Notes under the pieces: model-generated | Seen by the model: only the letters and a program-made list of their open reading frames with translations | What the model was told of the DNA's origin: nothing | Database searches by the model: none | Position numbers and translations under genes: made by a program | NCBI GenBank assembly: GCA_030549775.1 | Contig: CM060171.1 | Coordinates: 141,764,859-141,828,858 of the forward strand | Origin: Tamarix chinensis | Lineage: Eukaryota; Streptophyta; Magnoliopsida; Caryophyllales; Tamaricaceae | Direction of reading: 5' to 3' | DNA: 64,000 nt | Shown: positions 37,756 through 50,188 of the stretch, one piece after another | Layout of the letters: every line of letters starts with the position of its first letter | Numbering within the stretch: the first letter of the stretch is position 1

Positions 37756-38597
37756 TACGGTATAACATCAAAAGTCCTCTCATTTAAATTCATTAAATTC
37801 TCAAATCATAAAGTGCTGGTACTTTTAGCCTCAAGACTCATTAATACTACCAATGTAACACCCCAAAATTTACTAATTTTTTTAAAGCGGAAGTAATTAA
37901 AATAGAAACTCTTAAATTCAAACCCGTGAATTCTGGGGATGTTACCGCCATACTTAGTACCAAATCGGTTCTCTCCGACCGTTTCAGTACCAAGTGCTAA
38001 GGTTAAGAAAAAATTAACAATCAATTATAAATAAAGACAAACTAAACTCCAAATAAGCATTAAACAATTGTAAAACAAAATCAGAGTATACATAAAGAAT
38101 TGTAATTCATTTCCAAGAGAGAAATAAGCTTACAATCGATAAAAGGTTCATTTAAAATACTCAATCGACTAATGAATCATAAAATGGTAAATACTATACC
38201 AAAGAAATAACAAAAGAAGTTAAATCGTATAAAGAATGAATACATCCATGAGACTCTCAAACTTGAGTCAAAACATGCTCAACACACAGCCCTGACTGAT
38301 GTCTCACCCACCTGTACAAAGTCAGAAGGGAATACTATTCGTGGAAATGAGCAGCACCCAAGAAAAGGGTGATCAGTATGCTACGTACTAAGTAAGGCAA
38401 CCAAGCACTAAGGCCAACACATAAGCACATAAACCATGCATAAGAATAAAAGAGCATAATCAAGTTAATATAAATGCATATGACCATCCAGGTAAAAGTA
38501 CAAAGGCCCAATTATAGTCTGAATTAATTTTTAAATTAATCTCTGATCAGAACTCATTTCACACCATGCTTTTTATCAAGTCCATGTGAGTACGGAA

Positions 38598-38955
38598 ACC
38601 CCACTATTATAGCCGGTGGATTGGAAATACATAGGGCATCATGCCCTAACCACTATTATAGCCGGTGGACCCGAAATGCACAAGGCATAAAGCTCCTAAC
38701 CACTATTTTTCGCCGGTAGACCGGTCTGGCCCCTTCTTGCATAGTGTTTCACTGTAAGTAATTAGTGTCTTTCCCATGTCTTGGCACAAATATGTTCAGT
38801 TTTGTTGAGCACGGGATCCCCCACTATTATAGCCGGTGGACCGGAAATGCACAGGTATAAAGCCTGACCACTATTATAGCTAGTGGACCGAAAATACATA
38901 GGGTATCATGCCCTAACCACTATTATTCGCCGGTGGACCGATCTAGACCCGACTC
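38598..38955. repeat. tandem hairpin module of A7
   Basis: Two blocks of CCACTATTATAGCCGGTGG-type units. One hairpin is perfect and long (AGGGCAT-C-ATGCCCT). Another, AGGGTAT-C-ATGCCCT, would pair through G-T, and others are decayed. Confidence 0.8.
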
Positions 38956-39099
38956 AACATCTTCCACTTTACGTGATTAATGTTTTAAGTATCTTATTCA
39001 GAAGCTTTCATCCTAGACATGAATGAATCATTCTCTTTACACTTCACACATCACAAATTATAAATTTCACAATCATAATTACACTTTAATCACCAAATA

Positions 39100-39860
39100 C
39101 ACGTGATAACACAAAAACCCTAAGCAGCCACAACAAACCCTAATTAACCACAACAAACCATAGTTAACCACTCTAAACCCTATTTAACCATAACAACCAT
39201 AATTAGCCATTCCAAACCTTAGTTAATCACACCAAACCACAAGTATCCACTCCAACCCTAGTTAATCACAACAACCCATATTCAATCACTCCGAACCCTA
39301 ATGTAGTCTCCTCCATACCCTTATAATGTCCTACGTACTATTTTTCATCCCAATTGTTCAAACACCCAAACAACACTTACATTACCTTCCTTACATCCGA
39401 AATCAACTTTTCACACATAAATTTCATACCCATGCAGACATTAACCTCCATATGCAAACCTTCGAACTTTTTCATGCAAACCCTAAAATCTCATGTGAAA
39501 CCATAAATTCAACCATGCAACCCTAGATTCTTCCATATAATTAAAACCCTAGATTCCTCCATACAAAATCTTATATTCAATCCATACACAACCAAAGATT
39601 CATCCATACCAAACCCTAGATTCAAACCATATAAAACCCAAGGACTCATCCATACCAAACCCTAAATTCCAACCATATAAAACCAAATATTCATCCATAC
39701 AAAACCTTGTATTAGATCCTCCCATACAAAACCATAAATTAGATTATCCCATATAACATCATAAATTAAGTTCTCTCACACAAAACCATGCAAAATCATA
39801 AATAAGATTCTCCCACACGAAACCATAAATTAGATTCTCTCTCACAAAACCCTAAATTTG
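39100..39860. repeat. AACCCTA-rich minisatellite of A7
   Basis: Irregular units such as 'accaaaccctagattcaaac' and 'aaaccataaattagattctc', derived from AAACCCTA-containing repeats. Diverged relative to the A1 array. Confidence 0.65.
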
Positions 39861-40439
39861 CCATTTTATTCTTCCACTCATGAATCATTAAAATAATTAG
39901 GACAAATCATATCCCTTGGTCGACTTCTTTCCCCATCCTCCTTTTTCATCCCTTCTCCCACACAAACCATATCAACATCCTCACATGCATGTCTTATAGG
40001 GTCACAACACATATCATCACATATACAATATTTCATTACATATAGTACACATGCCATACAAAAGCATGCTTCAACTCCACGTTATACCACATACGAAATA
40101 ATTACAATAATGATAAACATAGGATACATAACATGCGAAGCACATAATGCATATAAGCACATAAAAGGCCTTAGCACCCCTTACCTAAAATGACACCGGT
40201 CTTGGAGCACGCTCTTACACCTCCTTAGGGTTTTGACTAATCTCACCTATTATAAGGGGAAAACTATAAATTAGACTCCCTCTTACTAAAAATACTATCA
40301 ATTACTAATTTACTATAAGACTAGGTTTTTGATAAAATAATACCATATTAAGAAAAATAACATTAACTAATTACTATCTTTGCTAAAGATATAGGAAATA
40401 ATAGAATATTATAAAAGTTGATAATATAGAGTTGAAGAC

Positions 40440-41300
40440 TTTACCCTAATAATAATAATGGTACTAAAATAATAATAGCAAAGATACTAAAAATAATATC
40501 ACTGATAATAATAATAATACTAATAATAATAAGAATAAGAATAATAATAGTAACAATAATAATAAAAGGGCATAATTCGAAAACAAAGTGAAATAAAAGC
40601 TTCGGCCCCTTTATCAAAATAATACTAATAATAACATTAGTAAAATTAATAAAAATATTTAGTAATAGTAATAATAATGAAATAGTAATAATAATAATAA
40701 TAATGATAAAAACCATAATAATATTAGAAAAATAATAATAATGGTAATGGTAATAATAGTAAGGATAATATTTGAAGATAAAATAAAGTAGGGTTTCCAC
40801 CCTACATTAAATAATAATAAACTTAATACATAATAATAATAATGACATAAGTCTAAAAATACAAGATAGGGTTTTTGACTTTACCTTCAAATAGTAAAGG
40901 TACTATTTAATAATATTAATAATGATATTAACAGAAAATATTAAAGATAATAATAATAATAATAATAATAATAATCATAATAATAATAATAATAATAATA
41001 ATAATAGAAATAGTAATAATAATAGTAAACTGCAATTATGCAAATCATAATTATAATTTAGGGCTTTAGCCCTCTCTGGATAAATATTAGAAATAATAAA
41101 ATAATAATACTAATCATAGTAATAATATTAATAATAATATCAATAATGATAATAAAACTTATAATAATACAATTAATGCCTATAACTCGAAACTAACAAC
41201 CTAAATATTTTATTCCTACTCTTGACCTTGCTAAGAAAATATGACATTCATATTACATCTAATAATAATAATAATAATTACAATAATCGAATAAATGCCA
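40440..41300. repeat. AAT microsatellite of A7
   Basis: Several imperfect AAT/AATA runs separated by short unique sequence. Counterpart of the runs in A2 and A3. Confidence 0.88.
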
Positions 41301-41919
41301 AAATTTGAAATAAATTAGAGTAAACTTAAATAACTAGGGAAAAGGGCTGAGAGGGTCTAGGGTTTCACCTTGAGTTGGCGGAGAAGGGTGGCACCGACGG
41401 TGGTGCATTGCGGTGGCCAGAAAAAGAGAAGAAAAGGGGAAAAGTTTAAAGCTGGGAAAAAGAGAAAGAGTAAGAGGGTGGAAGCAAGGGTGGTTAGGGT
41501 TGCTCAAAAGGAGAGGAACAAAATGGAGGTGGTGGCGCAACCAAAGGCGACGGTGGCGCATTGTGGCGGCAGCGGTGGACGAATGGAGAGAAGAAGAAAG
41601 AGAGAGGAGGAGAGGGAGAAAGAGGAAAATAAAGGGAGGGGAAGGTAGGGGAGGGTCTCCTGAAGAGAATGGGAGAAGAAAGAAGTGGCGGAAGCAGCAT
41701 AAGAGGTGGCTAATGGTGGCGCAAAGGGTGGCGGAGGTGGGAAAATAGGTTGGTCGAGAAGAGAACTTCGCACGGCCAAGATGGTTCGTGCAGGAAGAAT
41801 CGAGGGCGAAGGGAGACGTAGTTAATTAGAGGGCGGAACAAGGAAGAGTTTGGTGGCCAGAACGGGTGGCTTTGTTGGCCGGGGGTGGCGGACAAGGCAT
41901 CTGAAGTGGCGGTAGTGGC

Positions 41920-42155
41920 TGTTGGGTGTATAGTATAGAAATATAATAGAATACAAGAAATAATTTATCCGAGCCCACCAAATTCACGATGTGTCCTTAA
42001 AACGATTTTACTCCCTCACACGGTGCTCAAGGTTGTGAACAATTATCTTCCAGGATAGAACGGATTTTCGTTCCTATCAGATGCAGCACTTTAATCGAAT
42101 AGGATTCCAGCGAACGCAACGTTATGCTTGTACTCAACTAGGAATATAGGAATCG

Positions 42156-42197
<42 letters not shown>

Positions 42198-42433
42198 AGA
42201 GAACTATTGAAATTTCCGAATTAATTTTTCCGATTGATGGTGGGGGTTATTTATAGAGTTAATGAAGTCCCTTCAAATAGGTATCAAGCCCGTGAACCAA
42301 AGTGTTCCTTGGATCATCAACAATCATGACTTTTCAAATTAATTCAAATGAAAAGAAACAATCAGGACATTTCAAATTAATTCAAATGAAAAGAAACAAT
42401 CAGAACTTTTCAAATTAATTCAAATGAAACCCT

Positions 42434-42487
<54 letters not shown>

Positions 42488-42501
42488 CAATCTATTTAAC
42501 A
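41920..42501 (-). repeat. copia 3' LTR
   Basis: 582 bp. On minus it starts TGTTAAATAGATTGTAAATA and ends TATACACCCAACA. It contains a long AT run (42,436-42,483), triplicated 'caaattaattcaaatgaaa' segments, a TATAAATA on minus (rc at 42,248-42,255) and a GA run (42,166-42,190). Confidence 0.92.
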
Positions 42502-42516
42502 ATCCCCCACTAGATT
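42502..42516 (-). other. copia polypurine tract
   Basis: Directly internal to the 3' LTR, reading CTAGTGGGGGAT on minus. Position and purine content fit the plus-strand primer site of an LTR element. Confidence 0.6.
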
Positions 42517-43178
42517 GTAATATATCACAAGCATGAACAAATTATGCTTAAATTAGTATCTCTCACATTACCCTACCACAAAATAATAATATCTTTTTGT
42601 GGAATGCGTCAATTCCCTGTATGAAAGATAAAATTAACTTTCATTCCATAATTAAACTAACTGAGCAGAAGTGAAGAAAACTGCATCTGGATAAGTAGTT
42701 TGAGACTTTGAACTTTCCATAGTGAATTTCTATCGGGTTTACTGGCCAATCAGTGGACAGTTCTGCCTTGAACAGTCAGCCGTCTAGTGTAAACTGAGAT
42801 AATAAAAAATACACAGCTTCCTTCGAGCATAGTTGGTTCTCACGTTTGTGTTTGTTTTGGCCATGAACACCTCCTGGTTTTGTGAGTGTGTTAGAGAATT
42901 CAGCCTTCGAAATTCTCACAGAAGCGGCCCCTTTCCACTCACATAGGTGATCTCCTAACTATTGTATCCTTTAGATATTTTACTTAAACATATTAAGTTA
43001 TAGGGATCATTAAAAGCATAGCTTAACCTTATCCTATCTTTGCACTTTTTCATCATAGGAATGGGTAGAGAAAATAGATTCCTCAGTGCAACACCGTGTC
43101 ATCCATAGTTTAGTTTTCCCATTGAACCTAGATCTTGGGATCTCCAGTCAACTAGGTTGGGTTGCCACCATGACGACT

Positions 43179-43319
43179 CTATATATCCATAGGCTTTAGG
43201 CCCATTCCCCTTGATGAACTTTCTACTTGCTTTCTAGTTAATGCCTTTGTAAGCGGATCCACAATATTATCCTTTGACCTCACATAATCAATTGAGATAA
43301 TTCCACTAGAAAGCAACCT

Positions 43320-43370
<51 letters not shown>

Positions 43371-44810
43371 CTTACTCCGTGCCCTACCAATTGCAGACTG
43401 GCTATCACAATGGATACGTATGGGTGGCACAGGTTTTTCCCAACATGGGATATCTTCTAGGAAGTCTCTAAGCCATTTAACTTCTTCCCCATCTTTATCT
43501 AAAGCAATAAATTCAGACTCCATTGTTGACCTCGCGATACATGTTTGTTTAGATGATTTCCAAGATATTGCACCACTTCCAAGAGTGAACACATATCCAT
43601 GAGTAGACTTAGAGTTCCTGGAATCCGATATCCAATTCGCATCAGTGTAGCCTTCTACCACTGCTGGATATCTCTTGCAGTATAATCCAAATTTCTTAGT
43701 GTGCTTTAGATATCCTAGAACTCGAATGATCGCTTTCCAATGTTCCCTATAGGGTTACTGGTATAGCGACTAAGCTTGTTAACTGCATTAGCAATATCCG
43801 ACCGCGTGCAGTTTATGAGATACATGATACTGCCTATTATTCGTGAATATTCTAATTGTGAAAAATTGGCACCCGTATTTTTCATCAAATGAATATTCAC
43901 CTCCAATGGTGTCTTAGCTGGGTTAATATTATACTCCTTGAATCGATCAAGTATTTTTTTCAACATAATGAGATTGAGACAATATTAATCCATCAAATGT
44001 TCTAGAAATCTTAATTCCTAATATAACATCTGCAAGACCCATGTCTTTCATATCAAAACTTCGGGTGAGCATCCATTTGGTAGTATTAATAATATCGTTA
44101 TTATTACCCATTATGAGCATATCATCTATGTATAGACACACTATAATGTAGCCTTTATGAGTGTCTTTGACATAAACACATTTGTCAGACTCATTTATCC
44201 TGAATCCATTTGACAACATTACACTATCAAATTTCTCATGCCATTGCTTAGGTGCCTGTTTTAATCCATAGAGAGATTTAATAAGTCGACAAACCTTTTT
44301 CTCTTGATCGGGAGCAATGAACCCCTCGGGTTGTTCCATATAGATCTCTTCCTCTAATTTACCATTCAAGAATGTTGTTTTTACATCCATTTGATGTACT
44401 TCAAGACCCTTTACAGCTGTTATTGCCAATAGCATACGTATAGACGTAATTCTTGTAACTGGTGAATATGTGTCAAAAAAATCAACATCTTCCTTTTGCT
44501 TGTATCCTTTAACTACAAGCCTTGCCTTGTATTTGTCAATTGAACCATCGGCCTTTAATTTCTTCTTAAAGATTCACTTACATCCTAGTGGTTTATTCCC
44601 AGGAGGCAAGTCCACTATTTCCCACGTGTGATTTTGCATGATGGATTCAATTTTACTATTTATTGCTTCTTTCCAATAAGAAGATTCAGGAGAGGATATA
44701 GCTTCTTTAAATGTTTGAGGCTCATTTTCTAACAAATATGTTAGATAATCAGATCCAAATGATTTAGAGATCCTAGCTCTCTTACTTCATCTAGGTTCAT
44801 CTAAATTAAC
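43179..44810 (-). pseudogene. copia reverse transcriptase and RNase H region
   Basis: 44,435-43,947 holds the RVT_2-type core with VHQMDVKTTFLNG, SLYGLKQAPKQW and the active-site block CLYIDDMLIMG. 43,966-43,715 continues the connection (EYSRIIGSIMYLINCTRSDI). 43,661-43,179 is the RNase H ([37 protein letters not shown]). A frameshift and a stop separate the pieces, and the upstream RT start around 44,600-44,800 is also broken. It is not a functional enzyme. Confidence 0.92.
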
Positions 44811-45914
44811 TTATTTATTCCCATCACTAATAGACTTTCTTAGCATCTTTAGTGAAACTGATTCATTATTCATTTTGTAGGAAAAAATATTTTCAAAGAA
44901 TATAGCATCCCTTGATTCTATAATAGTGTTGGCATCAATATCAAGAACCTCTGATTTGTGGACAAGGAAATGATATGCACTACTGTTATGTGCATAACCA
45001 ATGAATACACAATCAATGGTTTTCGGTCCTAACTTAGTCCTCTTAGGTTTAGGAACTGCTACTTTTGTTAAGCACCCCCACACCTTTAAGTATTTATAGT
45101 TAGGCTTTTGACCTTTCCATAACTCATATGGAATATTGTGGGTTTTCTTATGAGGTATCTTATTGAGAATATAATTTGCAGTTAATAAGGCTTCCCCCCA
45201 CAAGTTATGTGGTAAACCAGAACTAATCAACATGACATTCATCATGTCCTTCAAAGTTCTATTCTTGCGTTATGCAATTCCATTAGATTAAGGCATATAA
45301 GGAGCAGTAATTTGGTGAATAATACCATTTTCTAAACAAACTTGTTCAAAAGGGTATTCGTATTCACCTCCTCTATCGCTTCTTATAGCCTTAATCTTTC
45401 TACCTAGTTGATTCTCAACTTCTGCTTTGAAGTGTTTAAACATATCAATTGCTTCATCTTTGCTTCGTAGCAAATACACATAGCAATAACGAGTGCTATC
45501 ATCTATGAAAGTAATAAAATACTTTTTACCACCTCTGGTTTGCACAAATTTTAAATCACACACATGAGTGTGAATTAAATCTAGAGGTTCTGTGTTCCTT
45601 TCAATAGAATGAAAGGGTTTCCTTGCCACCTTGGCCTCAACACATATTTCACATTTATGATTAGGATTAAACTCACATTTAGGCAAATACTCTAAATTAA
45701 TTAACCTTCATATGGTATCATAATTAACATGTCCTAATCGTTCGTGCCAAATATTAAATGACTCAGGCATATAAGAAGAAGAAACACTCTTATTATTATT
45801 AACTTTGGGTACAATAGTCATTACATTCATCTTAAAGAGCCCATCACTAAGATATCCCTTTCCTACAAACATCTCATTCTTAATAAGTATAAATTGATCG
45901 GATACAAAGATCAA
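44811..45914 (-). pseudogene. copia GAG-pre-integrase and integrase region
   Basis: 45,914-45,708 carries the pre-integrase start (WHERLGHVNYD). 45,686-45,288 has the zinc-binding cysteine pair (CEICVEAK) and two catalytic-core aspartates (TFIDDSTRY and IRSDRGGEY). 45,254-44,811 has the C-terminal part with NYILNKIPHK and YLKVWGC. Stops interrupt the frame between each pair, including the section expected to hold the third acidic residue. Confidence 0.9.
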
Positions 45915-45941
45915 CTTAAAACCATTCCTACTTAGTAGGGA

Positions 45942-47096
45942 TCATGAAATTAAATTCTTCCGGATATCTGGTACATGGAGCACATCATTCAAAGTAAGGT
46001 TTTTTTCGCTTGTCAACTTCAGTATCACCTTTCCACGACCGATGACCTTAGAAGATGAAGAATTTCCCATGAAGAGTTGTTCTTCATCATCTTCTATAGG
46101 CTGATACTCAGAAAACATCCACTTGTTACCACATATGTGACGAGTGGCTCTGGTGTCTACCCACCATTCCTTAGTATTGCCTATAAGGTTGCATTGTGAC
46201 ACTATTGCAGATAGATTGATAACATCAAGATCTTCAGATAAGTTGTCTATCTCTGTGACATTCGCTTGAGCATTTCTTTTCTTAGACTTTTTCGGATTGC
46301 GACAATCCTTTGCACGGTGTCCTTGCTTGCCACATTCATAGCACTTTCCCTTGAATTTCTTGGAGACATTAGATCCTATATTATAGCTATCTCCATTGTG
46401 CTTCCTTTTCTTGCTCTTCTTTGATCTGTTTAACACCACATTGGCTCTTGATGCCATTAGATTTGAGCCTCCGGACTTACGGTTGTCTTCCTCAATTCTT
46501 AGACGGACTATGAGATCCTCAAGTTTCATTTCCTTACGCTTATGCTTGAGGTACTTCTTAAAATCTTTCCAATATGGTGGTAATTTTTCAATTACCGCTG
46601 CTACCTGAAAGGACTCACTCAGGGACATACTCTCGGCATGAATGTCATGAATAATAACCTGAATCTCTTCCACTTGGGATATTACCGACTTGTTATCCAC
46701 CATTTTATAATCGAGAAAACGACCAACAATAAATTTCTTTATTCTGGCGTCCTCTGTCTTATACTTGGTATCTAAAGAATCCCACAGTTCCTTTGCCGTT
46801 TTAGTACCAGAATACACATTATATAATGTGTCATCCTAACCATTTAGAATATAATTCTTGCAAAGAAAGTCGGAATGATTCCATGCATCTATTGCAGCCA
46901 CTTTAACTACATCATTCTCTTTTTCATCAACCTTTGGAGGACTCTCGTTGAGACACTTTGCCAAATTTAATGTAGTCGGATAGAAAAACATCTTCTCTTG
47001 CCAATGCTTAAAATCCAACCCATTGAACTTTGGTGGCTTTTCACCAACACCCACAGGATTTGTGGAACTTGCAACAATATTTGCAGACGAAGCCAT
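45942..47096 (-). pseudogene. copia gag and protease region
   Basis: Starts [16 protein letters not shown] at 47,096. A premature stop near 46,835 separates the first 86 residues from the UBN2-type gag that continues from 46,817. A CCHC knuckle ([14 protein letters not shown]) lies at about 46,345-46,305, followed by the protease block [12 protein letters not shown] at about 46,165. The usual DTG of copia proteases is DTR here, so the active site is probably lost. The frame ends at about 45,942 at [10 protein letters not shown]. Confidence 0.92.
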
Positions 47097-47225
47097 TTCT
47101 GTTACAAAAATAGAAGTTCGACAAATAACAAAGGAGTAGAAGAAAACTAGTAGAATTATTTATCAAATAAATACCACTTTCTATACTATAACAAATAAAG
47201 GAAATAAAAAAAATCGTCTTAAGAT

Positions 47226-47825
47226 TGTTGGGTGTATAGTATATAAATATAATAGAATACCAGAAATAATTTATCCGAGCCCACCAAATTCACGATGTGT
47301 CCTTAAGATGATTTTGCTCCCTCACACGGTGCTCAAGGTTGTGAACAATCGTCTTCCAAAATAGGACGGATTTTCATTCCTATCAGATGCAGCACTTTAA
47401 TCTAATAGGATTCCAGCGAACGCAACGTTATGCTTGTACTCAACTAGGAATATAGGAATCGAAAAAGTAGAGAGAGAGAGAGAGAAGAGAGAGAACTATT
47501 GGAATTTCTGAAAAATTTGAATTTTCGAATTAATTTTTTCGGTTGATGGTGGGGGTTATTTATAGAGTTAATGAAGTCCCTTCGAACAAGTATCAAGCCC
47601 GTGAACCAAAGTGTTCCTTGGATCATCAACAATCATGACTTTTTCAAATTAGTTCAAATGAAAAGACACCAAGTCAACAATCATGACTTTTCAAATTAAT
47701 TCAAATGAAAAGAAACAATCGGGACTTTTCAAATTAATCCAAATGAAAAGAAACAATTAGGACTTTTCAAATTAATTCAAATGAAACCCTCTTATATATA
47801 TATATATATTACAATCTATTTAATA
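47226..47825 (-). repeat. copia 5' LTR
   Basis: 600 bp, matching the left LTR end to end. The terminal dinucleotide at the right end reads TA on plus instead of the expected CA, a single change. A TATAAATA on minus is at 47,557-47,564. Confidence 0.92.
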
Positions 47826-47887
47826 GTGGCAAGGTTGGGGAATTTCTGGCTAAGAAATAAAAGCTCAATACAGGGCTATTATGGGGG

Positions 47888-47895
47888 TATTTATA
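47888..47895 (-). promoter_or_regulatory. TATA box of A7
   Basis: TATTTATA on plus, 1,015 bp from the sense 5' end at 48,910, equivalent to the A2 and A3 boxes. Confidence 0.55.
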
Positions 47896-49114
47896 GGAGA
47901 AGAAAGGTTAGGGTTTTGTGGGTCGGCTATGGGGTAAGGCAGGTAGGGTTATGGTCGTCGGCTGCGATAAAGCCGGCGAAAAAAAAATTCAGTGCAAGGG
48001 TTAAGGTCGGCTGGGAGAGCGAAAAACGCGCGGGAATAGGGGAGTTGATTGGGTTTATAAGGATGCGGAAATAAGGGGAAGAGAAAGGGAGGAAAAGACC
48101 AGTCAAAGGGGCAAGATTGGCACCGAATATCTCGGCTGGGCGGCGCCGGAGGTTGCAGGTCGATCGACAGAGCCAAGATCGAAGGCTGGGGGAAGAAGAA
48201 GAAAGAAAGGGTTGGATCGACGGTTCAAGAGAAAAATAAAGAAGAGAACGATAGGTCGGACTGAGTGGAAGAGAAAAATAATCTAAACGCAGCGTTTGGT
48301 TGCGCTAAGGAGGAAGAAAAGTTGGGCCGCATGGGTTGGGCCGCACCGAAGAAGAAAGGAAGGAGGGAGGGGAAATTGGGCTGCGGGCTGGCCCAAACGG
48401 GGAAAAGGATAGGAAAAAGAAAAAGAAGAAAAGAAAGAAAAAGGAAGGAAAAAGGAAGAAGAAAAGGAATAAGGGAAAAAGGAAAAGAGAAAAATAATTA
48501 GGTTAGGTATTTAAATTAATTAAAATATTTGGGATATTTAAAAATAATAATATTTAAATATCTTTTTAGGCTAATTTAAGATTTTTAAAAGATTTTTCAT
48601 AAATTCCATTTTAATTAGCAAAACACCCTAATTTTCTCCAATTAAATTATTTATAAAATTCATATTAATTTGAGACTATTTCCTTCTTATTTTAAATAAA
48701 ATGATTCATTTAATTAATTTTCAAAATAAAGTCCTTAATTATCTAAAATACCAAAACTTTTCTAATAAAAAATTATTCATTATTTTCTTCTTGAATAGCC
48801 CTAATTAATTCCCTTTTTATTTTAATAAAAATAAGTTATTAAATTAAAATTTCCAAATAATACCTTATTTAATTATAATTTTTAAAATTAAAAATTTTCG
48901 GGGCATTTCAACCAAGTTTGGGCTAGCCTACTAAGCTAAAGCCCAAATCAAGGATTTACCTGATCAGCAAAATCACACAAGCCACAAGTGACACGGTTTC
49001 ATATGTAGAAGGGTTGAACATTGGACTTCTCCTAAATTCACTAAGAAGTGTTGGGCTTGAACATTGAGCAGCCTACATATAGGTTGCTTTGTTGATGAGA
49101 ATCCATGGCCTTCT

Positions 49115-49500
49115 TTGATGTATACTTCATTTGTATTGAGATAAATTAAGATGAGGATAAATATTAAAAAGTAATTTTAGTAAAGGAAATGAAGTTAAAT
49201 GGGAGTAAATATTTTAAAAAATTATTTGAATAATATTAACCTAATTTTGATGAATCGAGGTGAATTTTTAAAAAATTCTGTTTGGATTGAACTGAATGTA
49301 TAAAATTTATTTATATTTTTTCATTCACTTTTATTACCTCCAAAATTAAAGGTTAACAAAAATAAGATTAATCGAGCTGAACAAAGATAAAATTTTAACA
49401 TTCATTTATCTAGTTGAGGCTGACAAAATCTATTTTAAAATGGATGAATTAATTGATTTAACTCTATTAATCTCATTTACTCCGAATCAAACACGGAAAA
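49115..49500. mobile_element. MITE-like element M2, related to M1
   Basis: Shares with the reverse complement of M1 an internal block around 49,200-49,270 (AATATTAACCTAATTTTG, then GAATCGAGGTGAAT). It has weakly inverted ends (TTTGTATTGAGATAAATTA versus rc TTTGATTCGGAGTAAATGA). Boundaries are approximate and no coding sequence is present. Confidence 0.4.
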
Positions 49501-49960
49501 AAGGGAGAACTTATTACATGCACTCCTTCCACGAATTATAGCGTAACGACGGTTGTATTTTTAACATACTTATAACTATGAGCATAATATAATTAATTAT
49601 GAATATGTTATAATTATTTTAAATATAAACAATATTTTTACATTTAAAATATTATACATATAATACAATTAATTATAGATATACCTAAAAAAGATGCAGT
49701 GTTGTATGGGGATAGAAATTAATAAATAAAAAATGATAATTTTTATAATCATATAGGATATTTATATATATATTGGAGAAACAGAACTCAGAAATGAAAA
49801 TGTTAAGATAAAAATGACTATGAAATAAAGTTTTGATGGATCGGTAGGGACAAGTGAATACGCACAGTTAATAACTATAAGATACAATCATTAGGGGCTG
49901 CACCTAATTATTTGCGGACAGACAGGCTTCGGTCCCACGCTTATCCATGAACCTGAATGG

Positions 49961-50188
49961 TTATGCATGCCTTATTTCACACTTGAATAAGTCAATCCTT
50001 TTGACAAATGATGGGGATCGTCGCATGGGCGTGAAGGTCTTGTAAGGAAACAAGAGTTGCAACTTGCGGGACGCAAAGGTCCCGTTTGAAAAGAAATCTT
50101 CAATGCTGTCCGTCAAGACAGCGTTTCGATGCACAACTTGCTGCGACGTTTCATTGGCAAGTGTAGGATCACATTGAATTACGTGCAT
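49961..50188 (-). other. short unidentified frame (75 codons)
   Basis: An open frame whose composition is less AT-biased than its surroundings and contains varied residues (for example NETSQQVVHRNAVLTDSIED). I do not recognise a domain. It may be a fragment of an exon or chance. Nothing nearby supports splicing. Confidence 0.2.

Larger units (their letters stand above)
41920..47825 (-). mobile_element. complete but decayed Ty1/copia retrotransposon
   Basis: 5,906 bp, with LTRs at 41,920-42,501 and 47,226-47,825 and a perfect target duplication GTGGC (41,915-41,919 and 47,826-47,830). Domain order on minus is gag, protease, integrase, reverse transcriptase, RNase H, which is copia order. The two LTRs differ by several percent, plus length changes in AT and GA runs, so insertion is not very recent. 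The reading frame is broken at many places. The lineage within copia was not assigned, and no initiator-Met type primer site was recognised next to the 5' (right) LTR. Confidence 0.93.
37854..48910 (-). mobile_element. LTR-A copy A7, giant solo LTR interrupted by copia
   Basis: It starts TGTAACACCCCAAAATTTAC and ends CGGGGCATTTCA, flanked by a perfect duplication ACCAA (37,849-37,853 and 48,911-48,915). Removing the copia element and one TSD leaves about 5.15 kb, nearly the same as A3 (5.16 kb). Layout follows A3: hairpin module, telobox-like array, AAT microsatellite, GC-rich leader, TATA box and AT-rich sense start. The copia insertion lies in the GC-rich leader. Confidence 0.9.

Noticed and set aside
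41370..41779. Arg/Lys-rich frames before the copia insertion
   Set aside because: GC-rich A7 leader, equivalent to the non-coding blocks in A2 and A3.
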